DNA from: Paenibacillus aceris | GTDB taxonomy: Bacteria > Bacillota > Bacilli > Paenibacillales > NBRC-103111 | Reading direction: 5' to 3' | DNA length: 64,000 nucleotides | Assembly: GCF_017874035.1 (NCBI RefSeq) | Contig: NZ_JAGGKV010000030.1 | Location: forward strand, 1-64,000 | In this document: positions 7,837-15,846 of the stretch, one piece after another | Position numbering within the stretch: position 1 is the stretch's first letter | How the letters are laid out: each line of letters begins with the position of its first letter | Program-made: the position numbers and the translations under genes | The notes under the pieces: model-generated | The model's database searches: none | Told to the model about the DNA's origin: nothing | The model's input: only the letters and a program-made list of their open reading frames with translations

Positions 7837-8724
7837 GTGGGCTTAAATGTGCAAAAAAGTTATCGCGAGGATGGAAATGCTGCTGGCACGCTCTATTTGG
7901 TGGCCACACCAATCGGCAACCTTGAAGACATGACCTTCCGGGCGATCCGCATCCTGAAGGAAGTAAGTCTGATTGCCGCGGAAGATACGCGGCAAACGCG
8001 CAAGCTGCTGACGCACTTCGAGGTCGCTACGCGACTCGTCAGCTATCACGAACACAACAAGCAAGCAAGCGGCCCCGAGCTCGTCCGCTTGCTGCTTGAA
8101 GGGCAGAGCATCGCGCTGGTCAGCGATGCGGGACTGCCGGCCATCTCCGATCCAGGTTATGACCTGGTGAGGATGGCCGTGGAGCAGGGCGTGCCGGTGG
8201 TGCCGATCCCCGGTGCGAATGCGGCCCTGTCGGCGCTGATTGCATCAGGCCTGCCGACAGAAAGATTCACCTTCGTTGGATTTCTCCCCCGGGAGAAAAA
8301 GGATCAGACGAAGGTGCTGGAAGGGCTGCAGCACGTGCAGGACACGCTGCTGTTCTATGAGTCGCCGCACCGCGTCGACAAAACACTTACCCGCATGGCG
8401 GAAGTGTGGGGGCCGGAGCGCCGGGTCTGTCTCGCCCGCGAGCTGACGAAGCGGTACGAGGAGTTTCTGCGGGGTACGATCGCAGAGTGCCTCGAACATC
8501 TCGCGCAGCACCCACCACAGGGCGAGTACTGCGTGATCGCCGAAGGCGCGTCGGCAGAAAGCGCGAAGCAAGCCGCTGACGGATGGTGGGAGGCGATGAC
8601 GCTGGGCGAGCATGTCGAGCACTACGAGGGGCTGGGCAGCGATCGGAAGGAAGCGATGAAGCAGGCAGCGAGTGATCGCGGGCTTTCCAAGCGCGATGTA
8701 TATAACGCATTGCTCGAGCGCTAA
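7837..8724 (+). CDS. rsmI: 16S rRNA (cytidine-1402-2'-O)-methyltransferase
   Basis: A 295-residue tetrapyrrole-methylase-fold enzyme that methylates the ribose of C1402 in 16S rRNA. Markers are the N-terminal LYLVATPIGNLEDMTFRA (about residues 19-36), AAEDTRQTRKLL, SDAGLPAISDPGY and the VCLARELTKRYEEF motif. The start is GTG with GAAGAGGGA upstream. From about 7880 on, the gene is visibly richer in G+C than its neighbours, with many GCG and CGC codons, which produces long spurious open frames on the other strand. Confidence 0.95.
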   Translation: MGLNVQKSYREDGNAAGTLYLVATPIGNLEDMTFRAIRILKEVSLIAAEDTRQTRKLLTHFEVATRLVSYHEHNKQASGPELVRLLLEGQSIALVSDAGLPAISDPGYDLVRMAVEQGVPVVPIPGANAALSALIASGLPTERFTFVGFLPREKKDQTKVLEGLQHVQDTLLFYESPHRVDKTLTRMAEVWGPERRVCLARELTKRYEEFLRGTIAECLEHLAQHPPQGEYCVIAEGASAESAKQAADGWWEAMTLGEHVEHYEGLGSDRKEAMKQAASDRGLSKRDVYNALLER

Positions 8725-9046
8725 CGCGCGCGAGCATGTCTTAGTTAGGCTGCCGCTGGGCATCTGGCTTTTTGCTGAATGCTGACAATACCATTGCCTC
8801 ATTAAAGGAACTACAAGTCGCTATTGTGGCAAAGGGCGGGGATTTGGCTGCTGGCGGGGAACTGCAGGGCCATATTCTTTCGGAGTGAACCGGAGATCAG
8901 CCCGAAACCACGGAATAGAGGATCCTCGTTCCCCTTCCCTGGCGAATAAGGGTGTTTCTGGGGGAAATAGCGCCCTGTAGTTCCTCTAACAGGCTCGAAG
9001 TAAGTTTGAAATGGCAGCGGGGCTCACGTGCCAGAAAGGTCCAGAC
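8725..9046. other. Intergenic region between convergent rsmI and abrB, with repeats
   Basis: No gene is seen. The stretch 8807-8985 carries copies of the degenerate ~51-bp repeat. No clear rsmI terminator was found: the sequence after the stop codon is GC-rich and followed by GGCTTTTTGC without a good stem. Confidence 0.5.
8807..8985. repeat. Cluster of degenerate ~51-bp intergenic repeats (cluster 2)
   Basis: Direct copies begin at 8807 (GGAACTACAAGTCGCTATT) and 8857 (GGGAACTGCAGGGCCATATT), 50 bp apart. An inverted copy is at 8965-8985, reading AGGAACTACAGGGCGCTATT on the minus strand. This is the same arrangement as at 236-370. Confidence 0.6.
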
Positions 9047-9091
9047 AAAAAAAGATCTCTAATCCGTGGCCGAAGCCAACAAATTAGAGAT
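9047..9091 (-). terminator. Terminator of abrB
   Basis: On the minus strand a stem ATCTCTAAT/ATTAGAGAT with an inner TGGC/GCCA helix is followed by a run of seven T residues. It lies about 70 bp after the abrB stop codon. Confidence 0.85.
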
Positions 9092-9160
9092 TAGAGGAGA
9101 TATGAAAAAGGTTAGAATTACCAATAGGATAAGTGCTACTTCTATTATATACTATTTTTC

Positions 9161-9415
9161 TTATTTTGTCACAGGTGTTGGCATTTCTGCTAAACAAATA
9201 TGACAAACAATTTTTCCCTTAAAGTAAGAAACGCCTTCAGCGTTGCCACAGAAGATACAAGCAGGCTCATATTTCTTAAGCATGATGCGCTCGCCATCTA
9301 CATAAATTTCCAGAGCGTCCTTCTCGCCAATACCAAGTGTGCGGCGAAGTTCAATTGGAATAACTACACGCCCCAATTCGTCAACTTTTCTAACAATGCC
9401 CGTAGATTTCATCAT
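9161..9415 (-). CDS. abrB: AbrB family transition-state regulator with zinc-ribbon C-terminus
   Basis: An 84-residue protein. Residues 1-50 are the AbrB swapped-hairpin DNA-binding domain (KSTGIVRKVDELGRVVIPIE), almost identical to B. subtilis AbrB, which represses post-exponential and sporulation genes. The C-terminal part differs: it has two CxxC pairs (CIFC and CHIC) that probably bind zinc, in place of the B. subtilis multimerisation region. RBS AAAGGGG precedes the start. The promoter at 9487-9515 and two Spo0A-box-like sites just downstream of its start point suggest repression by Spo0A~P, as in B. subtilis. Next to rsmI, its position is conserved. Confidence 0.92.
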   Translation of the reverse strand: MMKSTGIVRKVDELGRVVIPIELRRTLGIGEKDALEIYVDGERIMLKKYEPACIFCGNAEGVSYFKGKIVCHICLAEMPTPVTK

Positions 9416-9455
9416 ATATATAAACCCCTTTCGATTTTATAAAAATTTTATCAAT

Positions 9456-9472
9456 ATCGTCATGTTTCGACA
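9456..9472 (-). promoter_or_regulatory. Tandem Spo0A-box-like sites in the abrB leader
   Basis: On the minus strand TGTCGAA (9466-9472) is a perfect 0A box and TGACGAT (9456-9462) matches TGNCGAA at 6 of 7. They are 10 bp apart and lie about +9 to +25 from the predicted start point, the placement known for repression of abrB by Spo0A~P. Confidence 0.6.
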
Positions 9473-9486
9473 TATCTTCTTGACTA

Positions 9487-9515
9487 ATGATACCAACCAT
9501 TCCCAAAATAGTCAA
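9487..9515 (-). promoter_or_regulatory. Sigma-A promoter of abrB
   Basis: On the minus strand TTGACT (9510-9515), 17 bp, TATCAT (9487-9492). It lies 72 bp upstream of the abrB start codon. Confidence 0.75.
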
Positions 9516-9700
9516 CCATATTTTCGCGATTTTATGCATGAAAGTCATTATTTTTTTTATTCTAATTACGGAGGGAAAGAAGCGGAAACCCCTTTAGAAT
9601 AGGGAGTTGTAAACAATATATTACTTTTGGTTTCTTAAAAAAGGATAAAGATACCAATGGAAATCCAAGGGCTAAATGATGAGAAAACTGGGAGATTGAA

Positions 9701-9750
9701 TTCGACAAAATACGACATTAAGTGTCGAAGTGATGGAGCTGAATGTCGAA
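9701..9750. promoter_or_regulatory. Cluster of four Spo0A-box-like sites upstream of ywfO
   Basis: TTCGACA (9701-9707) and TACGACA (9711-9717) are 0A boxes on the minus strand, 10 bp apart, the second with one mismatch. TGTCGAA occurs on the plus strand at 9723-9729 and 9744-9750, 21 bp apart. The last site ends 36 bp before the ywfO start codon. The rest of 9516-9700 shows no gene. Confidence 0.5.
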
Positions 9751-9786
9751 AGGATGTAGAATTAAACAAAGAAAGGTTGTGAACAG

Positions 9787-11064
9787 ATGAAGGAAGAAAA
9801 AGTTTTCAAAGATCCGGTTCATAAATATATTTACGTGCAGGATGCCACGATATGGGATTTGATCAATACGCGAGAATTCCAGAGGCTGCGCCGGATTCGG
9901 CAATTAGGCACCTCCTATCTAACTTTTCATGGCGCTGAGCATAGCCGGTTCTCTCACTCGCTTGGCGTTTACGAGATCACGCGCAAAATCATTTCTCAAT
10001 TCGAACGCAATCAATATGAAGACTGGCCGAAGGAAGAGCGGCTGCTATGTCTTTGTGCGGCGCTGCTGCACGATCTGGGGCATGGACCTTTTTCCCATTC
10101 CATTGAGAAGGCTTTCGGAACGCGGCATGAGGATTGGTCTTGTAAAATTGTGCTTGGAGACACGGAAGTCAATAAAGTACTCCGCCGGGTTTCTCCTGAT
10201 TTTCCGAAACAAGTGGCAGGTGTCATTTGCAAATCCTACAATGAAGAAATTGTTGTCAGCCTAGTATCGTCACAATTGGACGCTGATCGTATGGACTACC
10301 TACTGAGAGATGCCTATTTCACAGGTGTTAATTACGGTACGTTCGATCTGGAGCGGATACTGCGCGTCATTCGGCCCTACCGTGGGCATATTGTGGTTAA
10401 AGAGAGCGGCATGCATGCGGTTGAAGACTATTTAATGTCTCGTTATCAAATGTATTGGCAGGTCTATTTCCATCCGGTGACACGGAGTGCGGAAATTTTG
10501 CTGCATAAAATCTTTGCACGAGCCAAACATTTATACGAAGACAACTATACATTTGGTTTTATGACGGATCCCATTCTTCATCTCATTCAGAATAAAATTT
10601 CACTCGAAGATTATTTGTTGCTGGATGAGTCTGTGATGCAGGCGATGTTAACGTTTTGGATGAACGAGAAGGACATGATTTTGAGCGATATGTGCAAGCG
10701 GTTTTTGGACCGTAAACTATACAAATACAGTACCTTTGATGGGTCGAATCAGCGGTTGATTCAGCTTATGGAGAACGTAATGGCGGAGGTCGGCTTTGAC
10801 CCGATCTATTACATGGAAATTGATTTCCCATCGAATCAATCCTATGATGTGTACAGACCAGGGGAAACGGAAGATAATTTGCCGATACTTCTTTTGGATC
10901 ATAAGGAAGCGTTAACTGAAATCACCCATAGGTCGGAGATCGTTCAATCTATTAGCGGCTTCCAAATGGGGAAGCATCATGTTTATTACCCTGAGGAATT
11001 GCTGGAGCGACTGAATGCAGCCCAATATCCGGAATTATGGGAGCTGCTTGGCGAACAAGATTAA
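9787..11064 (+). CDS. ywfO: HD-domain phosphohydrolase (YwfO-like)
   Basis: A 425-residue HD-superfamily protein. The motif REFQRLRRIRQLG and the metal ligands H in FHGAEHSRFSHSLGV, HD in LLHDLGHGPFSH (about residues 97-108) and D in QLDADRMDYLLRD are all present. The family includes dNTP triphosphohydrolases; B. subtilis YwfO is dGTPase-like. RBS AAAGGTTGTGAACAG is weak to moderate. In B. subtilis metS lies between abrB and yabD; here ywfO occupies that place. The cluster of Spo0A-box-like sites upstream suggests control at the onset of sporulation. Confidence 0.9.
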   Translation: MKEEKVFKDPVHKYIYVQDATIWDLINTREFQRLRRIRQLGTSYLTFHGAEHSRFSHSLGVYEITRKIISQFERNQYEDWPKEERLLCLCAALLHDLGHGPFSHSIEKAFGTRHEDWSCKIVLGDTEVNKVLRRVSPDFPKQVAGVICKSYNEEIVVSLVSSQLDADRMDYLLRDAYFTGVNYGTFDLERILRVIRPYRGHIVVKESGMHAVEDYLMSRYQMYWQVYFHPVTRSAEILLHKIFARAKHLYEDNYTFGFMTDPILHLIQNKISLEDYLLLDESVMQAMLTFWMNEKDMILSDMCKRFLDRKLYKYSTFDGSNQRLIQLMENVMAEVGFDPIYYMEIDFPSNQSYDVYRPGETEDNLPILLLDHKEALTEITHRSEIVQSISGFQMGKHHVYYPEELLERLNAAQYPELWELLGEQD

Positions 11065-11098
11065 TCCATCATACATAAGAGATAGTAAGGAGAAGAAC

Positions 11099-11866
11099 AT
11101 GCTGACAGATTCACACACACATTTAAATGCGGAACAATTTCAAGAAGATCAGGACGAGGTCATACAGCGAGCACGTGATGCTGGCGTTACTAGAATGGTG
11201 AATGTAGGATTTAACCGGGAGACCATTCCCAGTTCGATTGCCCTTGCCGAGAAATACGATTTTATCTATTCAACGGTAGGTTGGCATCCTGTCGACGCCA
11301 TTGATATGATGCCGGGGGATTTGGAATGGATCGAAACGTTGTGTAAACATGAGAAAGTGGTGGCCATCGGAGAAATCGGACTGGATTACTATTGGGACAA
11401 GTCGCCTAAAGACGTACAGCAGCGGGTTTTTCGGGAGCAAATCAGGCTGGCGCGAAAGCTTCAAATGCCTATCGTGATTCATAACCGGGATGCTCATCAC
11501 GATATTTTGACCATTTTAAAAGAAGAGAAAGCCGCGGAAGTCGGAGGAATTATGCACTGTTTTTCAGGAAGTTGGGAGACAGCAAAGCAATGCCTGGATA
11601 TGAATTTCCATATCTCCTTCGGAGGACCAGTAACCTTCAAAAACGCAAAACAGCCGAAGGAAGTGCTGGCGCAGGTTCCGTTAGACCGCTTATTAATTGA
11701 GACGGATGCTCCTTACTTGACCCCGCACCCTTTCCGCGGCAAGCGCAATGAATCGGCTTATGTTCGATTGGTTGCCGAAACAGCCGCGGAAATTAAGGGC
11801 TTGAGTCTGGAGGAGCTTGCAGAAATAACGACAAAGAACGCCATTGCCTTGTTAGGTCTCAAGTAA
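11099..11866 (+). CDS. TatD family deoxyribonuclease (YabD)
   Basis: A 255-residue TIM-barrel metal-dependent hydrolase. All family motifs are present: DSHTHLN near the N-terminus, the EIGLDYYW glutamate, HNRDAH, HCFSGS and ETDAPYLTPHPFRGK. Family members act as DNases, and some as D-Tyr-tRNA deacylases. The start at 11099 follows AAGGAG and gives MLTDSHTHL; upstream in-frame codons overlap the end of ywfO. The 3' end overlaps the 3' end of ecsB on the other strand by 15 bp. Confidence 0.94.
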   Translation: MLTDSHTHLNAEQFQEDQDEVIQRARDAGVTRMVNVGFNRETIPSSIALAEKYDFIYSTVGWHPVDAIDMMPGDLEWIETLCKHEKVVAIGEIGLDYYWDKSPKDVQQRVFREQIRLARKLQMPIVIHNRDAHHDILTILKEEKAAEVGGIMHCFSGSWETAKQCLDMNFHISFGGPVTFKNAKQPKEVLAQVPLDRLLIETDAPYLTPHPFRGKRNESAYVRLVAETAAEIKGLSLEELAEITTKNAIALLGLK

Positions 11867-13084
11867 AGCGTTCTTTGCGAATTTGCGTCGAAGCATAATT
11901 CCGCAGCTTAACGAGATGAACGCTAGACCGATAAGCGGCACCGTGAAATAGATGGGTGAAGAACGTATCAACAACGGGATCGATAGAATGCACAACTCCA
12001 AAAGTAAGACGGACCAGATGATGAAGGCCAGAGAGCCGGCTTTCAACTGACGGTCAAGCGGGTACATTTCCACCCAAAATGTATAGCGGTGTGCGCGCTC
12101 AAGCGGTACGAGTTGAACCATTGAGATGATCAAAGCAATAAAGAAGATGAGTAGGCGAGCTGTTCCACTGCTTGAAACGGCTATGGCTAACGCTCCCAGC
12201 AAGGAGATACGAAGCACAATTGTGAATAGCTCAGTACGCAATAATGTCTTCATATATATGTACAAATAAGCTGCATCTTGTTTAAAAGGAATAAATTTGG
12301 TAACCCCGCTGATCCAGCTTCGGCGGGTTATTCGCGTTCCCAGCTGCGGAACATCAACAAACCAGTTGAAGAAGGCATAAAGCCGCGCCTGTTGCTGCTT
12401 TTCCTTGGCGATGAGATAGTCCCAGCCGATGAGGTATTTGGATACGTAGTGAGTAGCCGTTAGCCAAGCCAAAGTGAGAATGAGAGCCGCACTGCTTGCC
12501 CAAAGCACACTAGTCAGGAATTGCAGAGAAACCAGAGCGGTCGTTGCGATCCAGCGAAAGCTAACGGATGCCATTCTCGCGCGTTCATTCGTGAATCGGC
12601 TTTCCTGCCAGCTAGCCAACAAATTGGCTACCTTCATTAATAGAAGAAAGGCGAGCATCCATAAGAAATGCTGTTCAGCATGGCCGAGACAGTGATGGTA
12701 TAAAGGCCATAACACGACCCACGCCAGAAAAGTCCAAAATGCTTGCAGCGTTAAGCTGTACATCATTCCGCCGCGGAAGTAAGGGCCCATTTGATGTTCG
12801 ATACGCAGTAAAAACATGCGGTCTGCGCTTCTGGCTAAGGTGCGGATCGGACTTGAGGATATCAAAGGAACGAGAAGCAGCAGAACGATCCACAGATAAG
12901 GATAATCTGTCGGAAGGCGCTGTAGTATTTTTGCATAATAATAGGAAGAAAGGATGACAAGAAACAACAGGAAGCCGAAAAAGTTGCTGCGCGCCGCATA
13001 CTGCAGATAGCCCATGGATTCCTTCATATAATGTTCAAACCTTTGCTGCCACAAGGTGCGGGTATTCATGACCATTGCTTTCAT
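11852..13084 (-). CDS. ecsB: ABC transporter permease EcsB
   Basis: A 410-residue membrane protein with about ten hydrophobic segments, for example FFGFLLFLVILSSYYYA, WIVLLLLVPLIS, FWTFLAWVVLWPL and LLIFFIALIISMVQLV. It matches EcsB in its N-terminal FEHYMKESMGYLQYAARSNFF region. With EcsA it forms a transporter that affects intramembrane protease RasP activity, secretion, competence and sporulation in Bacillus. The start overlaps the ecsA stop (ATGA), indicating coupled translation. The ecsAB pair lies elsewhere in B. subtilis, so this placement between tatD and yabE is lineage-specific. Confidence 0.92.
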   Translation of the reverse strand: MKAMVMNTRTLWQQRFEHYMKESMGYLQYAARSNFFGFLLFLVILSSYYYAKILQRLPTDYPYLWIVLLLLVPLISSSPIRTLARSADRMFLLRIEHQMGPYFRGGMMYSLTLQAFWTFLAWVVLWPLYHHCLGHAEQHFLWMLAFLLLMKVANLLASWQESRFTNERARMASVSFRWIATTALVSLQFLTSVLWASSAALILTLAWLTATHYVSKYLIGWDYLIAKEKQQQARLYAFFNWFVDVPQLGTRITRRSWISGVTKFIPFKQDAAYLYIYMKTLLRTELFTIVLRISLLGALAIAVSSSGTARLLIFFIALIISMVQLVPLERAHRYTFWVEMYPLDRQLKAGSLAFIIWSVLLLELCILSIPLLIRSSPIYFTVPLIGLAFISLSCGIMLRRKFAKNALLET

Positions 13085-13824
13085 ACCTGATCCCCTTTTA
13101 CCAGCTTATAAAAGATGTCGTCCAGTGACGCTTGTTGGAGTCCGGTTTGCTGACGCAATTCGACTAAATCGCCCTGAGCAACCATATGTCCCTTGTGCAG
13201 GACGACGTAGTTATCGCAATATTTTTCAATTGTAGACAAAATATGCGAGGATATGAGAAAAGATGCGCCTTGACGCTTCATTTTGACCATTAACTCCAGC
13301 AATGAGCGAATCGCTAACGGATCGAGTCCGAGGAAAGGTTCATCAATGATGTACAGAGAGGGTTCGATCAGAAAGGCATTCATAATCATAACCTTTTGCT
13401 TCATTCCTTTTGATAAATGGCTGGCGAAGGAGTTCAGCTTGTCCTGCATGTCAAACTGGGCGAGCAGCACTTGTGACCGGGAGAGATAGTCTTCTCTCGA
13501 CAAGCCGTAAGCCATGGCCGTTAGCTCTAGGTGCTCGCGAATCGTAAGCTCTTCATATAGCTCCGGACTTTCAGGTACATAGGCGTAAGTTGCCCGATAA
13601 GGCAATGGGTCCTCTGCTAATGTTAAGCCGTTGATTTTAATCGAACCTTTTTGCGGTTGAAGCAGACCGAGGATGTTTTTGATTGTCGTACTTTTGCCTG
13701 CGCCGTTCAATCCGATTAGCCCCATCATCTCACCCTGGCGAATCGAAAACGTGAGGTCATGGAGAACTGGTTTATTGGGTAAATATCCTCCGAATAAAGA
13801 GTCAACTTGTAAAATGGACCCCAT
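13081..13824 (-). CDS. ecsA: ABC transporter ATP-binding protein EcsA
   Basis: A 247-residue ABC ATPase. Walker A GLNGAGKSTT is near residues 38-47, the signature is LSKGMKQK (about 138-145), Walker B is LYIIDEPFLGLD (about 157-168) and the H-loop is ISSHIL. It energises the EcsB permease. The start is supported by GGGAGG 7 nt upstream on the minus strand. The gene diverges from yabE across a long intergenic region that contains the yabE promoter and riboswitch. Confidence 0.94.
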   Translation of the reverse strand: MGSILQVDSLFGGYLPNKPVLHDLTFSIRQGEMMGLIGLNGAGKSTTIKNILGLLQPQKGSIKINGLTLAEDPLPYRATYAYVPESPELYEELTIREHLELTAMAYGLSREDYLSRSQVLLAQFDMQDKLNSFASHLSKGMKQKVMIMNAFLIEPSLYIIDEPFLGLDPLAIRSLLELMVKMKRQGASFLISSHILSTIEKYCDNYVVLHKGHMVAQGDLVELRQQTGLQQASLDDIFYKLVKGDQV

Positions 13825-14044
13825 CTCATTGCCTCCCTAAATATCTAATTATTGGTATTTAAACATAGGTTTCATTCACGATAAGTATAAACAAATTTGG
13901 TTTCGAAGCCTAGTTTAGGAGTGAAAACAAGAAGAAAATTAGTATTCGTACGTTATAGTGAGATAAATGTAGATAAAAGGTGGTTTTATTTTAAAAATAA
14001 ACGATTTTTAGTTGATTTAGCCCTTTTTAGTAGGTGTTAATCCC

Positions 14045-14073
14045 TTTACAGGTAGAGATTAACAGCGTAATAT
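14045..14073 (+). promoter_or_regulatory. Sigma-A-like promoter of the yabE leader
   Basis: TTTACA (14045-14050), 17 bp, TAATAT (14068-14073). The predicted start point at about 14080 lies about 35 nt before the riboswitch. The rest of 13825-14044 is AT-rich and shows no gene. Confidence 0.5.
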
Positions 14074-14111
14074 ACTTTTCATAATAACTTAATAACCAAT
14101 TTGCCATTTTT

Positions 14112-14320
14112 CCATTCGCTGAGTTCCAATTATGGGAACGGGGGAACCACTGTAAGCTTACGAAGCGGTATCGCTGATGGAGTGAACAGAGTGTGTAACA
14201 GGGGTGAATCTTGGACGTTAACGGAAGTTGCGTCTGAGTAGGGCGACTCTCACGTCCGAATCCGTCAGCTAACCTCGTAAGCGTAAGAGAGGTAACGATT
14301 GTCGTGCGTGCTATTTGTGT
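14112..14320 (+). ncRNA. Cyclic di-AMP (ydaO/yuaA) riboswitch
   Basis: The segment carries the conserved blocks of the ydaO class in order: GGGGGAACCA (14140-14149), GGGGTGAATC (14201-14210), and CGTCAGCTAACCTCGTAAGC (14263-14282). The class binds c-di-AMP and normally switches expression off when the ligand is high; it is often placed before cell-wall hydrolase (Rpf-like) and K+ transport genes. Here it precedes yabE and is followed by a terminator, fitting transcriptional control. Confidence 0.9.
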
Positions 14321-14337
14321 ATTTTACTATGCAAACT

Positions 14338-14376
14338 AAGCCAGCGAGAAGAGTCCTCTTCTTGCTGGCTTTTTAT
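14338..14376 (+). terminator. Riboswitch expression-platform terminator
   Basis: A long stem AGCCAGCGAGAAGAG/CTCTTCTTGCTGGCT (one bulge) followed by TTTTT, directly after the c-di-AMP aptamer and about 215 bp before yabE. It is the likely attenuator that stops transcription when c-di-AMP is bound. Confidence 0.85.
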
Positions 14377-14590
14377 CTCCATAAGGACCTTTAAACTGTT
14401 TCGGACAACTAATCATAGCCCGGAATTCATAGGATGTTGAATAGGCAAAGCGGGGTGGGACGACCGGAACGCAGCGGGCTTGAGCGCAGCTGCCGAGGGA
14501 GAACACGTTAAGTTAAATTAAAAACCTTAGTCGCGTCAAATTTAATCATGCTGTAACCTGGCGGCGAGGCTTTGAAGGAGGACCGAAGAA

Positions 14591-15730
14591 GTGGGCAGTA
14601 TCTCTTTTAGCGAGACCCATGTAAAACGATCATCCAGCATGTCCTTCGCATTGCGATGGAAGCATGAAAACTTGCGTTTGATTTTAAGCCTGTCTATAAT
14701 CTCAATCGCAATGACTTTCATGTTTTTGGTGTTGTTGTACGGTACGGCTACCAAGAGCGTATCCGTGGTTGTGAATGGACAAGAAACCGTTGTGCACACG
14801 AAGCAATGGGTCCTGCAACGCCTACTGGATGAACAAGCCATAAAGATTGGTGAACACGATGAAATTTCTGCAGAGCCTACAGCTACAATCAAGGGCGGGG
14901 ACAAATTCGTCATCGAGCAAGCTTCTCCAATTCAATTGACTGCTGATGGAAAGACCACCACTGTTTACACAACTGCAAGAACGGTTGAAAGTGCATTGCA
15001 ACGTTTACATATTGCACTTGGGGAGCAGGATAAGCTGACTCCCGAACCGACTGCCCCTCTTAGCACAGGCGATGAAATCAAAATCGTTCGTGTGAAAAAA
15101 GAGACGGAAGAAGTAACAGAGCCGATTGCGTTCGATACGGAAAAGAAGAATGATGCATCGCTGCTTAAAGGTAAAGAGCAAATCGTTCAAGAGGGTAAAG
15201 AGGGCGTACTTCTGAAAAAGAAAGAGAAGACTTACGAAGATGGCGTGTTAGTCGCAGAAGCTGTTGTGGGTCAAGAAGTACAGCAAGAAAGTATTAATAA
15301 AGTCGTGTCCGTAGGCACGAAGAATCCCGTTGTTGTTCTATCGGCATCATCTCCTAGCGTGGATGAGGTCTCTAAGAATGGTGTGACATTTGGGTATAAA
15401 CAAATCTTGAAGAATGTGAAGTTGACCGCCTATTCAGCGGGCGTTGATTCGACAGGAAAATCCGAAGGATCGCCTGGATACGGTAAGACGTATACGGGGA
15501 CAACGGTGACTGAGGGCAGGACGATTGCGGTTGATCCGAAGGTTATCCCACTGGGTTGGTGGGTTTACATTGAGGGCGTTGGTTTCCGCCGTGCTGAAGA
15601 CATTGGCAGTGGTGTGAAAGGCCAAATGATTGACGTATACTTTGAAGATCATGGCTATGCCAACAAATTCGGAACGAAGCAAGGGTACACGGTCTATGTC
15701 GTAGGACCGAAAAAACCGTCTGAAAATTAA
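14591..15730 (+). CDS. yabE: YabE-like secreted cell-wall protein (DUF348, G5, 3D domains)
   Basis: A 379-residue resuscitation-promoting-factor-like protein. It has an N-terminal membrane anchor or signal (LILSLSIISIAMTFMFLVLL, about residues 30-49), two DUF348 ubiquitin-like repeats (about 55-100 and 115-160), a G5 domain (about 170-245) and a C-terminal 3D domain with TAYSAG, AVDPKVIPLG and DIGSGVKGQMIDVY, the last holding the catalytic aspartates of the lytic transglycosylase-like fold. It is predicted to cut peptidoglycan outside the membrane. The GTG start has AAGGAGG upstream. The c-di-AMP riboswitch upstream links its expression to a messenger tied to cell-wall and osmotic state. Confidence 0.93.
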   Translation: MGSISFSETHVKRSSSMSFALRWKHENLRLILSLSIISIAMTFMFLVLLYGTATKSVSVVVNGQETVVHTKQWVLQRLLDEQAIKIGEHDEISAEPTATIKGGDKFVIEQASPIQLTADGKTTTVYTTARTVESALQRLHIALGEQDKLTPEPTAPLSTGDEIKIVRVKKETEEVTEPIAFDTEKKNDASLLKGKEQIVQEGKEGVLLKKKEKTYEDGVLVAEAVVGQEVQQESINKVVSVGTKNPVVVLSASSPSVDEVSKNGVTFGYKQILKNVKLTAYSAGVDSTGKSEGSPGYGKTYTGTTVTEGRTIAVDPKVIPLGWWVYIEGVGFRRAEDIGSGVKGQMIDVYFEDHGYANKFGTKQGYTVYVVGPKKPSEN

Positions 15731-15794
15731 CGTGTAAACGTCTGTTTCAGCGGGAACAATGTCATTATACGTTGCCAGGCAAGCTGCCTGGGCG

Positions 15795-15823
15795 AAAGAA
15801 GAGGGGTTCCCTCTTCTTTTTCT
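15795..15823 (+). terminator. Terminator after yabE
   Basis: Stem AAAGAAGAGGG/CCCTCTTCTTT with a 3-nt loop, then T residues. A smaller hairpin CCAGGC/GCCTGG lies just upstream at about 15775-15791. It sits 24 bp before the rnmV start. Confidence 0.85.
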
Positions 15824-15846
15824 GCGTACTGGGAAGGGAACTCATT

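Noticed and set aside
8245..8802. Long minus-strand open frames opposite rsmI
   Set aside because: They lie over a GC-rich, clearly coding rsmI and have Arg/His/Leu-rich composition typical of shadow frames; no ribosome binding site fits.
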